Assembly (NCBI GenBank): GCA_937873135.1
Contig: CALMVQ010000059.1
Span: 1-64,000, forward strand
Reading direction: 5' to 3'
Length of the DNA stretch: 64,000 nucleotides
Source of the DNA: an uncultured Scytonema sp.
GTDB taxonomy: Bacteria; Cyanobacteriota; Cyanobacteriia; Cyanobacteriales; Nostocaceae
Shown here: positions 10,362 to 18,427 of the stretch, piece by piece
How positions within the stretch are numbered: position 1 is the stretch's first letter
Layout of the letters: every line of letters starts with the position of its first letter
Program-made: the position numbers and the translations under genes
The notes under the pieces: model-generated
Database searches by the model: none
What the model was told of the DNA's origin: nothing
Seen by the model: the letters and a program-made list of their open reading frames with translations, nothing else

Positions 10362-10922
10362 TTAAACGCATCCCAGTGGCAAAATTCCGTTTACGTTTGT
10401 CATTGCACCTGTACTCTCCAGTTGCTCTATAGTCAATGTTTTTAAATCTTCTGGGAGATCTGGCATTGGGAATATACCGTATTGACTATTGTTTAGCTCA
10501 TTTGCTTGGGGTAAGTTTCCCAAGGGATCTTTGCGAATTTTGATCAATAGCTCGGGGTTATTCCAAGCTTGATGTAACGCCTCTGCCCATAAGTCTGAGC
10601 GCTCATCAAATCTGAATACCCCTGTGAGACCGTTTTCCAACAAACCCTTCAGTTCTTCTGGGCTTAATTTCTCTAGCCCTCCCACTGCATAAGGAATTGG
10701 CAGGTAGCCTCTATACGGTTCAGTTGCATCTGTTTGTGCTTGACGGCTGATGATATTGGCATAACCTGCTGTTGTCGGATCGGCTTTATACTTCCCGTTT
10801 TCTCCTTTCGCGATTTCCTCAATCGTTCCTTTTGGATCTTTCCTCAAGTCATTTAAAACCTCTGGCTTTTTCCAAGCAAAAGCACAGACTCGAGACCAAG
10901 AATTTTTTGGATCAGAAGACAT
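10362..10922 (-). CDS. NHLP-like two-unit precursor protein 1 (putative TOMM/RiPP substrate)
   Basis: 186 aa, no signal peptide. It is built of two related units. Each has a helix like the nitrile-hydratase leader (FAWKKPEVLNDLRKDP near 15-30; QAWNNPELLIKIRKDP near 118-133) followed by a P(I/M)P...L..L..E.L segment (GYLPIPYAVGGL; YGIFPMPDLPEDL). The C-terminus is STGAMTNVNGILPLGCV with a single Cys near the end. NHLP-type leaders (W..A..D....L..DP) are known substrates of fused YcaO enzymes, and the YcaO gene lies 330 bp downstream on the same strand. GGGAG precedes the ATG at 10922. About 80% identical to the protein at 11830-12396. Calling it a RiPP precursor is inference from leader similarity and context; it could instead be a carrier or structural protein. 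Confidence 0.72.
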   Translation of the reverse strand: MSSDPKNSWSRVCAFAWKKPEVLNDLRKDPKGTIEEIAKGENGKYKADPTTAGYANIISRQAQTDATEPYRGYLPIPYAVGGLEKLSPEELKGLLENGLTGVFRFDERSDLWAEALHQAWNNPELLIKIRKDPLGNLPQANELNNSQYGIFPMPDLPEDLKTLTIEQLESTGAMTNVNGILPLGCV

Positions 10923-10944
10923 AATCTATCTCCCAGTTTTCTAA

Positions 10945-11160
10945 ATTTTTTCAAGAAACTCATGCTAGGGGTAAAGAAGAATAGTAGGATGACCAAGACT
11001 AGGGTACTTGCTCCTTCCTCATCAAACTCAAGCTTGCCCGCTAGCTCTTTTACTTTCTCCTGAAAGCACTCGTAATTTGTTTCAAGCTTTTACCAATCAC
11101 AATAGCTGCCAAAGCTATATAACTCCCCAAATCGGTCCTTCACAAGAACTAGCTTTAAGT
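10945..11160 (-). pseudogene. Decayed second copy of the DyP peroxidase gene
   Basis: Three blocks match the intact DyP gene at 12419-13990 in the same order: 10945-10980 matches its 3' end (TCAAGAAACTCATGCTAGG versus 12432-12460), 10981-11005 matches around 12590-12612 (AGGATGACCAA), and 11008-11160 matches 13080-13240, including CTCCTGAAAGCACTCGTAAT. Large internal deletions and the missing 5' half leave no usable frame. It sits upstream of precursor 1, just as the intact DyP sits upstream of precursor 2, so the peroxidase-precursor module was duplicated as a whole and this peroxidase was then lost. Confidence 0.85.
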
Positions 11161-11206
11161 AGATCGACACAGACAAATCAACCTATATAAATTTATGTAA
11201 AGGCTC

Positions 11207-11253
11207 GTAGTTGCGCTTCAGCGCTGAGATCTAGGGCGCTAAAGCGCAACTAC
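11207..11253. repeat. Dispersed palindrome family B, copy 1
   Basis: Inverted repeat GTAGTTGCGCTTCAGCGCT (11207-11225) against GGCGCTAAAGCGCAACTAC (11235-11253). The same motif recurs at 44669-44688 (half copy), 60897-60947 and 62929-62980. It forms a strong hairpin and lies in the gap upstream of the decayed DyP copy. Confidence 0.8.
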
Positions 11254-11674
11254 AAACCTTTATTTATTTGTGCCGACCTACTTAGTAATGACTTTTATGA
11301 ATTGAGAACCTTTAACTCTAAAGATTATCATTTTGTTTTTATCTAGTTCGATCTCGTTATTATTTTGTTACTTACAGCTGTTTTCACATAAATGAACCAC
11401 ACCCTTGGTAAGGGCGAACAGCCGTTCGCCCCTACGCCTGTGGTCTATTTACTTGAAAATTGCTGTAACCCAAGTTGTAGGTTATTTGATCCTTGGTACC
11501 TTTCACCCAGAGATTCATGCGCTCGCACACCTCGAAGATGCGAATGCGCCAAGAGCGCATTCGCTGCTGTCACAGTGTGATTGTGACAGTTACGCACCTT
11601 CAGTTGCAGCCATCCTCGAAGATTTAACAGCTTCGTAAATTTTGGCGCAGCAATCGCACGTCATGAAGTTTTAG
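11254..11674. other. Intergenic with repeats, no gene
   Basis: Contains a family A repeat at 11391-11468, in inverted orientation relative to copy 1, then GC-richer sequence with a GAATGCGCC/GCGCATTC inverted repeat and a CTGTCACAGTGTGATTGTGACAG-like palindrome at about 11568-11590. The short frames here run through repeats and resemble no protein I recognise. Confidence 0.6.
11391..11468. repeat. Dispersed repeat family A, copy 2
   Basis: Inverted relative to copy 1 at 10141-10199: reads AATGAACCAC, a GGGCGAACAGCCGTTCGCCC hairpin, GTGGTCTATTTAC and ends AATTGCTGTAA. Nearly identical to 44031-44108. Confidence 0.8.
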
Positions 11675-11829
11675 CGGTGGCAAGACGAATGATCCTCAAG
11701 GGAAAGCAGACTCTAGCAGCTCGGTTGGAATCGGCTGTAGGAATGTATTCTTGTGCTAATTTTGCTTTCTCTCATCTTTAAAAGATTGTTGCTTATGACA
11801 AGGACTTAGACGTTGGAGTTCAGCTTGTT
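11675..11829. repeat. Duplicated 3' flank of precursor gene 2
   Basis: 155 bp matching 10207-10361 almost base for base. It marks the right-hand copy of the duplicated precursor unit and joins directly to the 3' end of the gene at 11830. Confidence 0.8.
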
Positions 11830-12396
11830 TTAGAAGCATGCCAGCGGCAAAATTCCGTTTACGTTTGTCATTGCACCTGTACTTTCCAGTTGCTCTATAC
11901 TCAATGTTTTTAAGTCTTCTGGGAGATCTGGCATCGGGAATATACCGTATTGACTATCCTTTAGCTCATCTGCTTGGGGTAGGTTTCCCAGCGGATCTTT
12001 GCGAATTTTGATTAATAGCTCGGGGTTATTCCACGCTTGATGTAACGCCTCTGCCCATAAGTCTGAGCGATCATCAAATCTGAAGACCCCTGTGAGACCG
12101 TTTTCCAACAAAGCCTTCAGTTCTTCTGGGCTTAACTTCTCTAACCCTCCGACTGCATAAGGAATCGGCAGGTAGCCCTCATACGGTTCAGTTGCATCTG
12201 TCTCTGTTTGACTCCTAATCATATCAGCCTGACGTGCTGTTGTCGAATCGGCTTTATACTTACCGTTTTCTCCTTTGGCGATTTCCTGTATCGTCGTTTT
12301 TGGATCTTTCCTCAACTCATTTAAAACCTCTGGGTTTTTCCAAGCAAAAGCACAAATTCGAGCCCATAAATTTTGCTCAATCGAACGTGTAGTCAT
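11830..12396 (-). CDS. NHLP-like two-unit precursor protein 2 (putative TOMM/RiPP substrate)
   Basis: 188 aa, paralogue of the protein at 10362-10922. It has the same two leader-like units (FAWKNPEVLNELRKDP; QAWNNPELLIKIRKDP) and the same C-terminal tail STGAMTNVNGILPLACF, differing only in the last residues (ACF against GCV). The middle (GYLPIPYAVGGLEKLSPEEL) and second unit are almost identical; most differences lie in the first 15 residues and around 50-70. AGGAG stands 8-9 bp before the ATG at 12396. It starts 22 bp after the DyP stop codon, so the two are almost certainly one transcript. Conservation of the tail fits a processed core peptide, but Ser, two Thr and one Cys are the only heterocyclisable residues near the end. 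Precursor role is inferred. Confidence 0.72.
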   Translation of the reverse strand: MTTRSIEQNLWARICAFAWKNPEVLNELRKDPKTTIQEIAKGENGKYKADSTTARQADMIRSQTETDATEPYEGYLPIPYAVGGLEKLSPEELKALLENGLTGVFRFDDRSDLWAEALHQAWNNPELLIKIRKDPLGNLPQADELKDSQYGIFPMPDLPEDLKTLSIEQLESTGAMTNVNGILPLACF

Positions 12397-12418
12397 AATC
12401 TATCTCCTAACTAGAAGT

Positions 12419-13990
12419 TCAAAGTAGTTTTTTCAAGAAACTAATACTAGGCGCAAAGAAGAACTCGCCGCCTTTATCTTTTACACAGCCATAAAAGGGA
12501 GAAGGACGAAAATCTTCCTGACGAAGATTCTCCTCGCCATTCCACTTTTGTGGCCATTGCTGTGGTTGGGGTGGTTGTATTTGAAGTTTAGTATTAGGAT
12601 GACCAATGACAGGATCGAGATATTTAGGTTCGCCTCTTCGCGGAAATTTCCTGTCATCTGCCCAATCTTGTAGGATCTTTGAAAACTGATTGACAATATC
12701 ACTTTGGAAACTTAAAAACAGCAACCCACTTATGCTTTCTATTTTGTCTGTCAAAGAGCGCTCCTTGACTTTATTTAAATATTCCAGCTTATTTAAACCC
12801 AACAAAATTTTTGATTCTGAGGTTGTTTGTGCCTGCGGATCTTCACAGTAGATCACTCCCGCACGAAAAATACGGTTTTGCTTTCGTGTTTCGGGATCGA
12901 GAGGAATATCATCTCGATCTCCACGAGGATTAACCTTTCGGATGTGCGATTGGAAAGGGCATCTTGCTCCCTTCAGATCGTCGCTATAATTGAAACTATT
13001 TTCAATTATATTATTATTTTTTTGCTCAGGATAAAGAGCGAGTGGTGTTCCATCTTTAAACCTTCCTACAACTAAAGCACTTGCTCTTTCTTGATCACAT
13101 TCAAGTATATTCGCGAGTTCTTTTACTTTCTCCTGAAAGCACTCGTAATTTGTTTCAAGCTTTTGCCAGACACAATAGCTGCCAAAGCTATATGGCTCCC
13201 CAAAAGGGTCTTTCACAAAAACTAAACTTAAACTAGCTTTAGGGTCCCACTTTTCAATACTCTGTTGGCTACGGTACTCATCATAATGTTTTTTCAGAAA
13301 TAGAGGTTGACTGATATTATCTACAAAACCAAAGGGACCAACAAATTGATCCTGTTCATTTCTCAGTACATATCCTGCTTCACAGGTAATAATATTTCCA
13401 ACTCCTCGCCCCTCGAACTTTTCTATGATATGAGCCGTCTCATTCTTAAGTGTTTCTAAATTATTATGAGCCACCATAATTAGGGCATGGATATTATCCT
13501 TCCCACCAACATCCCAATAATCAGGTGAAGCGGAAGAATTTTCAGACTTATAAGATTCCTCCCACCAATTTTTCATACCCCACTTGAACATGGGATCACT
13601 TTGATCCATCTTGATCCCAAGAGTCTGATATCCCTGATAGGATAGGAAAAAGTTTTGACATAATTCTTCCCGCTCTGTTGAGTGATCAAGTTCTTGGTTT
13701 TCTAATTCTTGAATTTTGTCTTTATAAAATTTTGTATCTTGAAACTGCTTCCATGCAGATGTAACATTACTGGCAATTTCATCTCGAATCCATTGTTTTG
13801 CCTCTTCTATTTTTGCTTGATTAAATGAAATGAAGATATATAGATTATAGTGGCGTCCATAGCTTTTGATTATACTCCCTTGTACGTCTTTAAAGATCTT
13901 CTCATAACGTGAGTCGTCAGGATCAATAGGCTCTGAATTGTGAATAAGGGATTGGTAGTCTTCCCCTGGACTGACATCAGTATTACTCAT
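12419..13990 (-). CDS. DyP-type haem peroxidase family protein
   Basis: About 523 aa. Dyp hallmarks: DVQGSIIKSYGRH in the N-terminal ferredoxin-like domain, GFVDNISQP (Asp near 224, the distal catalytic position of GxxDG, although the last Gly is Asn here), GSYCVWQKLE, GRFKDGTPL, CPFQSHIRKVNPRGD with the proximal haem His near 349 and Arg near 356, and the C-terminal GLLFLSFQSDIVNQF. No signal peptide. ATG at 13990 is preceded by AAGAGAAAG; a TTG 18 bp upstream is less likely. The gene heads the putative operon with precursor 2, which follows after 22 bp. DyP enzymes oxidise varied substrates with H2O2; here it may act on the peptide product, in place of the usual flavin dehydrogenase. That role is inference. 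A wrecked second copy lies at 10945-11160. Confidence 0.88.
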   Translation of the reverse strand: MSNTDVSPGEDYQSLIHNSEPIDPDDSRYEKIFKDVQGSIIKSYGRHYNLYIFISFNQAKIEEAKQWIRDEIASNVTSAWKQFQDTKFYKDKIQELENQELDHSTEREELCQNFFLSYQGYQTLGIKMDQSDPMFKWGMKNWWEESYKSENSSASPDYWDVGGKDNIHALIMVAHNNLETLKNETAHIIEKFEGRGVGNIITCEAGYVLRNEQDQFVGPFGFVDNISQPLFLKKHYDEYRSQQSIEKWDPKASLSLVFVKDPFGEPYSFGSYCVWQKLETNYECFQEKVKELANILECDQERASALVVGRFKDGTPLALYPEQKNNNIIENSFNYSDDLKGARCPFQSHIRKVNPRGDRDDIPLDPETRKQNRIFRAGVIYCEDPQAQTTSESKILLGLNKLEYLNKVKERSLTDKIESISGLLFLSFQSDIVNQFSKILQDWADDRKFPRRGEPKYLDPVIGHPNTKLQIQPPQPQQWPQKWNGEENLRQEDFRPSPFYGCVKDKGGEFFFAPSISFLKKLL

Positions 13991-14825
13991 ACTTTCTCTT
14001 ACAGACAATAGATTAACGTGACAAATAATGACTGAAAAGCTTATACCGAATTACAAACTTTGACTTGATTTACTGAATATTGCAACCAGCCGTAGAGAGA
14101 CTTTCAGCGATCGCCTTGTTTTGTTTAGTAATTTTATTTTTATCCTCATCTGACTATATTTTGATGAGCAAACTACTGAAAGCTGTTGTGGTTAAGCTCG
14201 TTGCTGTTTGTATACTATGGTGTTTGCTGTCTTTAAACCAACTCTTTGAATGATTACAAAATCAAATGTTTAAAATAGCACTAACTACTTGGAATCAAAA
14301 TTCTCCACATAGCCTTATATTCTCCATGAGAAGTCGTGCTTGCGTGCCATCGGTCCAATCCATAAGTAAATCTCCTTCGATTTTCATCTAAAAAGTCCTC
14401 AATACGTGTGGAAACCGTGTAGCTTTAGCCCTGGCGTGGAAACAACAGCCATATCTGTGGCAACATACTCAGACTTTCACTACCTAACCCAATAGTGCTC
14501 GGTTAATGCCGGAAGATTCACCCAACCCCCCTTAAAAAGAAAGGCTATATTTCTTAAATCCTCTTAAAAAGGGGGTTTAGGAAGGCAGGGGATCACAGAC
14601 AGAGATTAACGTGAAACTCGTCTTAAGCGAGCAGTATTGCTACCTAACCTTAATAGATTTCATTCAATGTGACTTATGCAGTTCTGATCTGTGTGTTGCT
14701 CACTTTTTTACGGCTTCTCTTAAACCCCCTGTCACTCTGGGGAACCCAAAATCGAGATGATTTGGTACGGAATCTCCGGTTTAATCGCGGAATGTTAAAG
14801 TCAAATATATGTGGAGGTTCTAACT
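13991..14825. other. Intergenic between divergent DyP and Uma2 genes
   Basis: Holds the promoter region of the DyP-precursor operon on its left side, a protein-like relic at 14281-14424, and an imperfect inverted repeat (AACCCCCCTTAAAAAG near 14524 against CTTAAAAAGGGGGTTT near 14562). No intact gene is seen. Confidence 0.6.
14281..14424 (-). pseudogene. Short coding relic, family not recognised
   Basis: A 47-codon open stretch bounded by stops reads as plausible protein ending with ...RRFTYGLDRWHASTTSHG..., then KAMWRILIPSS and a stop. Composition is protein-like (Trp, His, Arg spread as in a folded domain) and a usable start is missing, which suggests the C-terminal end of a deleted gene. 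I cannot name the family. Confidence 0.3.
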
Positions 14826-15464
14826 ATGGTCCAAATCCTAATCAAGCCCGTAACCTACGAAGAATTTATCGAATGGTACCCAAACGACGGGAAGCAGTAC
14901 GAACTACACGACGGAGTAATTATTGAGATGGCACCACCTACCGGAGACCATGAAAAAGTTGTTGGGTTTTTAGCCGTAGAAATTGCCGTGGAGTTCAGGC
15001 AACTAAAGCTACCCTACACCATCCCCAAAACTGCGTTTGTTAAAACACCATCCGCCAAATCAGTTTACTCACCTGACGTATTGTTATTAAACCTTGACAA
15101 TCTTGATAACGACCCTCTCTTTCAAAAAGAGTCAACAGTCACTCAGGCTGAATCCGTACCCTTGGTAGTTGAAGTAGTGAGTACCAACTGGCGTGACGAT
15201 TACCATAAAAAGTTTGCTGATTATGAAGAGATGGGCATTCCTGAGTTCTGGATTGCTGATTATAAAGGGTTGGGGGGTAAAAAATTTATCGGAGACCCAA
15301 AACAGCCTACTTTCTCGGTATGTCAACTTGTTGGGGATGAATACACAGTTACTAAGTTCACGGGTAATGATTTAATTATTTCTCCTACATTCCCTCAACT
15401 AAACCTGACTGCACAACAAGTTTTTAATGCGGCTCTGCCACGGGAAAATACCAACGCTGGATAG
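14826..15464 (+). CDS. Uma2 family restriction-endonuclease-like protein (PD-(D/E)XK fold)
   Basis: 212 aa, soluble. Typical Uma2/DUF820 layout: N-terminal TYEEFIEWYP, then YELHDGVIIEMAPP, a central VYSPDVLLL supplying the active-site Asp, and LVVEVVSTNWRDDYHKKFADYEEMGIPEFWIADY, which carries the E-x-V and Lys/Tyr elements of the nuclease core. GGAGG at 14813-14817 sits 8 bp before the ATG at 14826, so that start is preferred over the GTG at 14811. Uma2 proteins are present in many copies in cyanobacterial genomes, and their biological role is not established. It stands alone, pointing away from the DyP operon. Confidence 0.9.
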   Translation: MVQILIKPVTYEEFIEWYPNDGKQYELHDGVIIEMAPPTGDHEKVVGFLAVEIAVEFRQLKLPYTIPKTAFVKTPSAKSVYSPDVLLLNLDNLDNDPLFQKESTVTQAESVPLVVEVVSTNWRDDYHKKFADYEEMGIPEFWIADYKGLGGKKFIGDPKQPTFSVCQLVGDEYTVTKFTGNDLIISPTFPQLNLTAQQVFNAALPRENTNAG

Positions 15465-15856
15465 GAAATTTATTCAGGCTGTAGTCATGGAGCGAGAAAA
15501 GGATAAATCAGAAAAATCAAGAATATTAGAGGGATTAAACAAAAGTAAATATATAGTAATCCTATTTGATTTGTGAAAATCTTCATGTTCAGTCAGATCC
15601 CCGACTTCTTAAAGGATGCTGCTGGCGAATGGTGGGTCTGACCCCACACCCCAACGATTTTATCGGTTTTTCGAGACTAGACGGAGGGTGCGATAGCGTT
15701 AGCGAGTCTTCGAGCGTCAGGAGCGTCAGCGCTGCTGCCAAAGGCAGATCGCGTCTTGAAACAGCAACGAAATAGTTGATTTATCCTTGATGAGGGGTGA
15801 TACCCCTTATTCGCCAGCTGTATCCGTAAAAGTTGTCGGGAATCTTATAGGATCTC
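15465..15856. other. Intergenic between convergent genes
   Basis: No gene seen. About 15600-15775 is a patch of GC-rich cyanobacterial repeat sequence (CGATAGCGTTAGCGA, GGAGCGTCAGCGCTGCTG), including CCCGACTTCTTAAA as in the hairpin at 43964-43994. Frames through it are repeat artefacts. Confidence 0.55.
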
Positions 15857-18427
15857 TCACGCCAGAGATAAACTTCGAGTGAAATACTGTCGATACAACT
15901 GGCAACTCATTGTGGCTTGATTGTTATGTAACTTAATCAATCCCATACTGTTTAACTTATAAGCAATAATTGGTTTTAACGGCACGGGTTCAGTCGCATT
16001 CATCACCATATGAAGTGCTGTAGCCAATTCTGGCTCTTGTTGCAAAGTCACCCCATGACGTTGCAAGTGATGGTGATAAATTCCAGAAGAAGTCGGAGCA
16101 GTTTCCAGCAATGTTGCTAAATTTAACTGGTCACGCTTGAGATGATAAAGTGCTAAGTGAACCAGTCCCGGATGCCCCTCAACCATCTCCATCAGCTCTC
16201 GTGCTTGCAAGCCATTTGTCCAGTCAAGTTGATAGAGTTGTGCCAACTGATCCACCTGGTCTAAACTAAAATCAGTTAACTGGATTGGTAAACCCACATT
16301 GAAAGGAGACTGATGTAGCTGGAGGGGAACATAGATTTCCGTTGAGTGAACCACAATCTGGCGCAGCTTTTGCCATATGGGTAGTCTTTTGGCTTCTTCG
16401 TACCAAGAACGCAATAGAGAGAAAATTTCTTTCGCTACTTGTGGATGCTCTAAAATTTGGTTCACTTCGTCCAATGCCAAAACCACAGGTGAGTCTATTT
16501 GCTCCAGTAAATAACGGAAACAGGAGGTACAACTGACTTTGCTGCCAATATCTTCATCCCAATACTCGTCTAGTTTTAGTTCGAGTTGTAGCTGACTCGA
16601 AACACTGGCACACAGCCAGCGCAAAAATCGATTTAGATCGCTTAAGATAGCATTGTCAACTTGCTCTAGGTTCAAGCTAACCGTGCGGTATTTTTGGCTC
16701 TCAGCATAATCTAGAATCCTGAGTAACATAGAGCTTTTGCCTCTTTCCCGAGGAGCTTTAATCCGAATTAGCGCTCCTGGTTTACCAATCTCCTCACAAA
16801 TCTGTGCTTGAACAGCAGACTGTTTAATGTAGAAAGGCGACTCAAGCGGGACTGCACCATTGGGAAAGCGAGGCAAAGTATCTTGGTTAGGATTCGGAGA
16901 AAAACCGATAAAATTTTGTTTTGAAGGGATGATTTTTTGACCATCTTGTGATAATGCATATGAAGCTAGCAGAGTTCGACAGTTTTTCTTGGTAACGCGC
17001 TTACCAATCGGCTCGGAGAGTAGTTGGTACAACTTTGGGGCCAGAACTTTCGTTAAGTAGCTAAGACTATAAGTCCCCTCCTGTGCAATTTGACTGTAGG
17101 TTTGATGCTGCCAAATACCTCGCAGAATGAAAATTTCTGTAGAATTAAGAGGACGATTTTGAGTTTCTAGCAGCTTCTGATTCAGAACCTTAACGAGAGA
17201 ATCGAGAGTGACTGTTTTAGTGATCACCTGTGTTGCAGGTGCCAACCGCATTTGTGTCTGCACCGATTTAGCATGAACGGTGAACACTGTTGCTGATGAG
17301 CCTGTCTTATCTTCCCATCTAGTCGGGATCTGTGGCCAAATCATTGGCGGTTCAGCGGGATTTTGGAAAATGACTGGTAGCCAAGAGGCGCAGGGATATT
17401 CGTTCTCTAAACCTTGCAATCTTTCTCTTGCAGAACGCACGGCAGCGTATAAAGATTTGCCACTAGAAAACTCATCAAGAAAATACTTTAAAAATTCTTG
17501 AGCTACAAAATCCGGCACGGGTTCGCGCATGACAATCACTTGCGGAATGTACAAATCCTGGAGATGCTGCGCCAACTTCAAACCATCACAGGAGTTAAAA
17601 ATCGCTAACTTCAAACCACGACTAATAGCTTGCTTAAGAGCATATCTTAATTGCTCAAGGTCAATCGTGTCTGTTTGATTGATTTGTAGGAGTCCTTTTT
17701 CTTTACTACAACTGTGACCGGCAAAAAAGAGAATATCCCAACCTTGTTGCCAAAGTTCTTGATTTAATTGAGATGTATTTGGCTCTACTAAAAATTTAAT
17801 TTTTGCTCGATTTAATAATTTTTCTAAAAAAGCGCGATCCTGACTAATGTCAATTCCTTTACTATTACCCAAAATTGCTAAAATTTTCACTTGATTTCTC
17901 AAGTTATTGACAGGCAATATATTTGGTTTTTGATACTCTACAGAACTCAATGCGACTTCTGCTTTAGGGTAATCGTCAAAGAACTCCCACAGATGCCAGG
18001 GAAGTCGCCGCAATAGATTGTCGTCGGTTTCAATAATGAAACGAATTTCCTCAGATGGTTTTAATTGTGTACGTAGTTGTTGCTCAATTTTGCGAAACTT
18101 TGTTGAGCCGAGCCATACATTTATTTTTTTTGAAAAGACTTGACATAATTCTGTGAGTTCAATTTCCGAAAAATTGGTGATACTAGCCTCTTCAATTTCA
18201 AAATAATCCTCTGTGTCACTACCAATACGCCAACATAGACGGTGGTAAAAAGCAGAAGAAAGTAACTGCAAATTCTGATAAATTATCGGAATCTCTGGTG
18301 CATCTGGTAAACTCGCAGTGAATTTCATCCGGTAGGGGTTGTCGGCTTCTCCAAGGTGTACGGTAACAGAAGCGAAGCCGTCGCGTAGGTTTCCTCGATC
18401 CAAGCTTAAAACAACTGACCTACTCAT
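15857..18427 (-). CDS. CHAT-domain protease fused to HTH-like and AAA-type ATPase domains
   Basis: 856 aa, soluble. The N-terminal half is a CHAT (caspase HetF-associated) peptidase with the His in FFAGHS (about 238) and the Cys in FNSCDG (about 277). A middle region (about 410-490) resembles the winged-helix segment of vWA-MoxR-associated proteins (STEIFILRGIWQ, YSQIAQE). The C-terminal part is an AAA-like ATPase with a variant P-loop APRERGKSS (about 561) and Walker B VVLALDEVN (about 649). CHAT proteases act in effector or programmed-death style responses, typically triggered by an oligomerising sensor; here the ATPase could be that switch. No second component is encoded alongside. ATG at 18427 starts on a CHAT-associated N-terminal domain. 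Function is inferred from architecture. Confidence 0.88.
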   Translation of the reverse strand: MSRSVVLSLDRGNLRDGFASVTVHLGEADNPYRMKFTASLPDAPEIPIIYQNLQLLSSAFYHRLCWRIGSDTEDYFEIEEASITNFSEIELTELCQVFSKKINVWLGSTKFRKIEQQLRTQLKPSEEIRFIIETDDNLLRRLPWHLWEFFDDYPKAEVALSSVEYQKPNILPVNNLRNQVKILAILGNSKGIDISQDRAFLEKLLNRAKIKFLVEPNTSQLNQELWQQGWDILFFAGHSCSKEKGLLQINQTDTIDLEQLRYALKQAISRGLKLAIFNSCDGLKLAQHLQDLYIPQVIVMREPVPDFVAQEFLKYFLDEFSSGKSLYAAVRSARERLQGLENEYPCASWLPVIFQNPAEPPMIWPQIPTRWEDKTGSSATVFTVHAKSVQTQMRLAPATQVITKTVTLDSLVKVLNQKLLETQNRPLNSTEIFILRGIWQHQTYSQIAQEGTYSLSYLTKVLAPKLYQLLSEPIGKRVTKKNCRTLLASYALSQDGQKIIPSKQNFIGFSPNPNQDTLPRFPNGAVPLESPFYIKQSAVQAQICEEIGKPGALIRIKAPRERGKSSMLLRILDYAESQKYRTVSLNLEQVDNAILSDLNRFLRWLCASVSSQLQLELKLDEYWDEDIGSKVSCTSCFRYLLEQIDSPVVLALDEVNQILEHPQVAKEIFSLLRSWYEEAKRLPIWQKLRQIVVHSTEIYVPLQLHQSPFNVGLPIQLTDFSLDQVDQLAQLYQLDWTNGLQARELMEMVEGHPGLVHLALYHLKRDQLNLATLLETAPTSSGIYHHHLQRHGVTLQQEPELATALHMVMNATEPVPLKPIIAYKLNSMGLIKLHNNQATMSCQLYRQYFTRSLSLA

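Noticed and set aside
11392-11638. Two overlapping short plus-strand frames in the RiPP locus, possible small precursor peptides
   Set aside because: They run through repeat family A, which also occurs at 44031 and 10141, and have no leader-like features.
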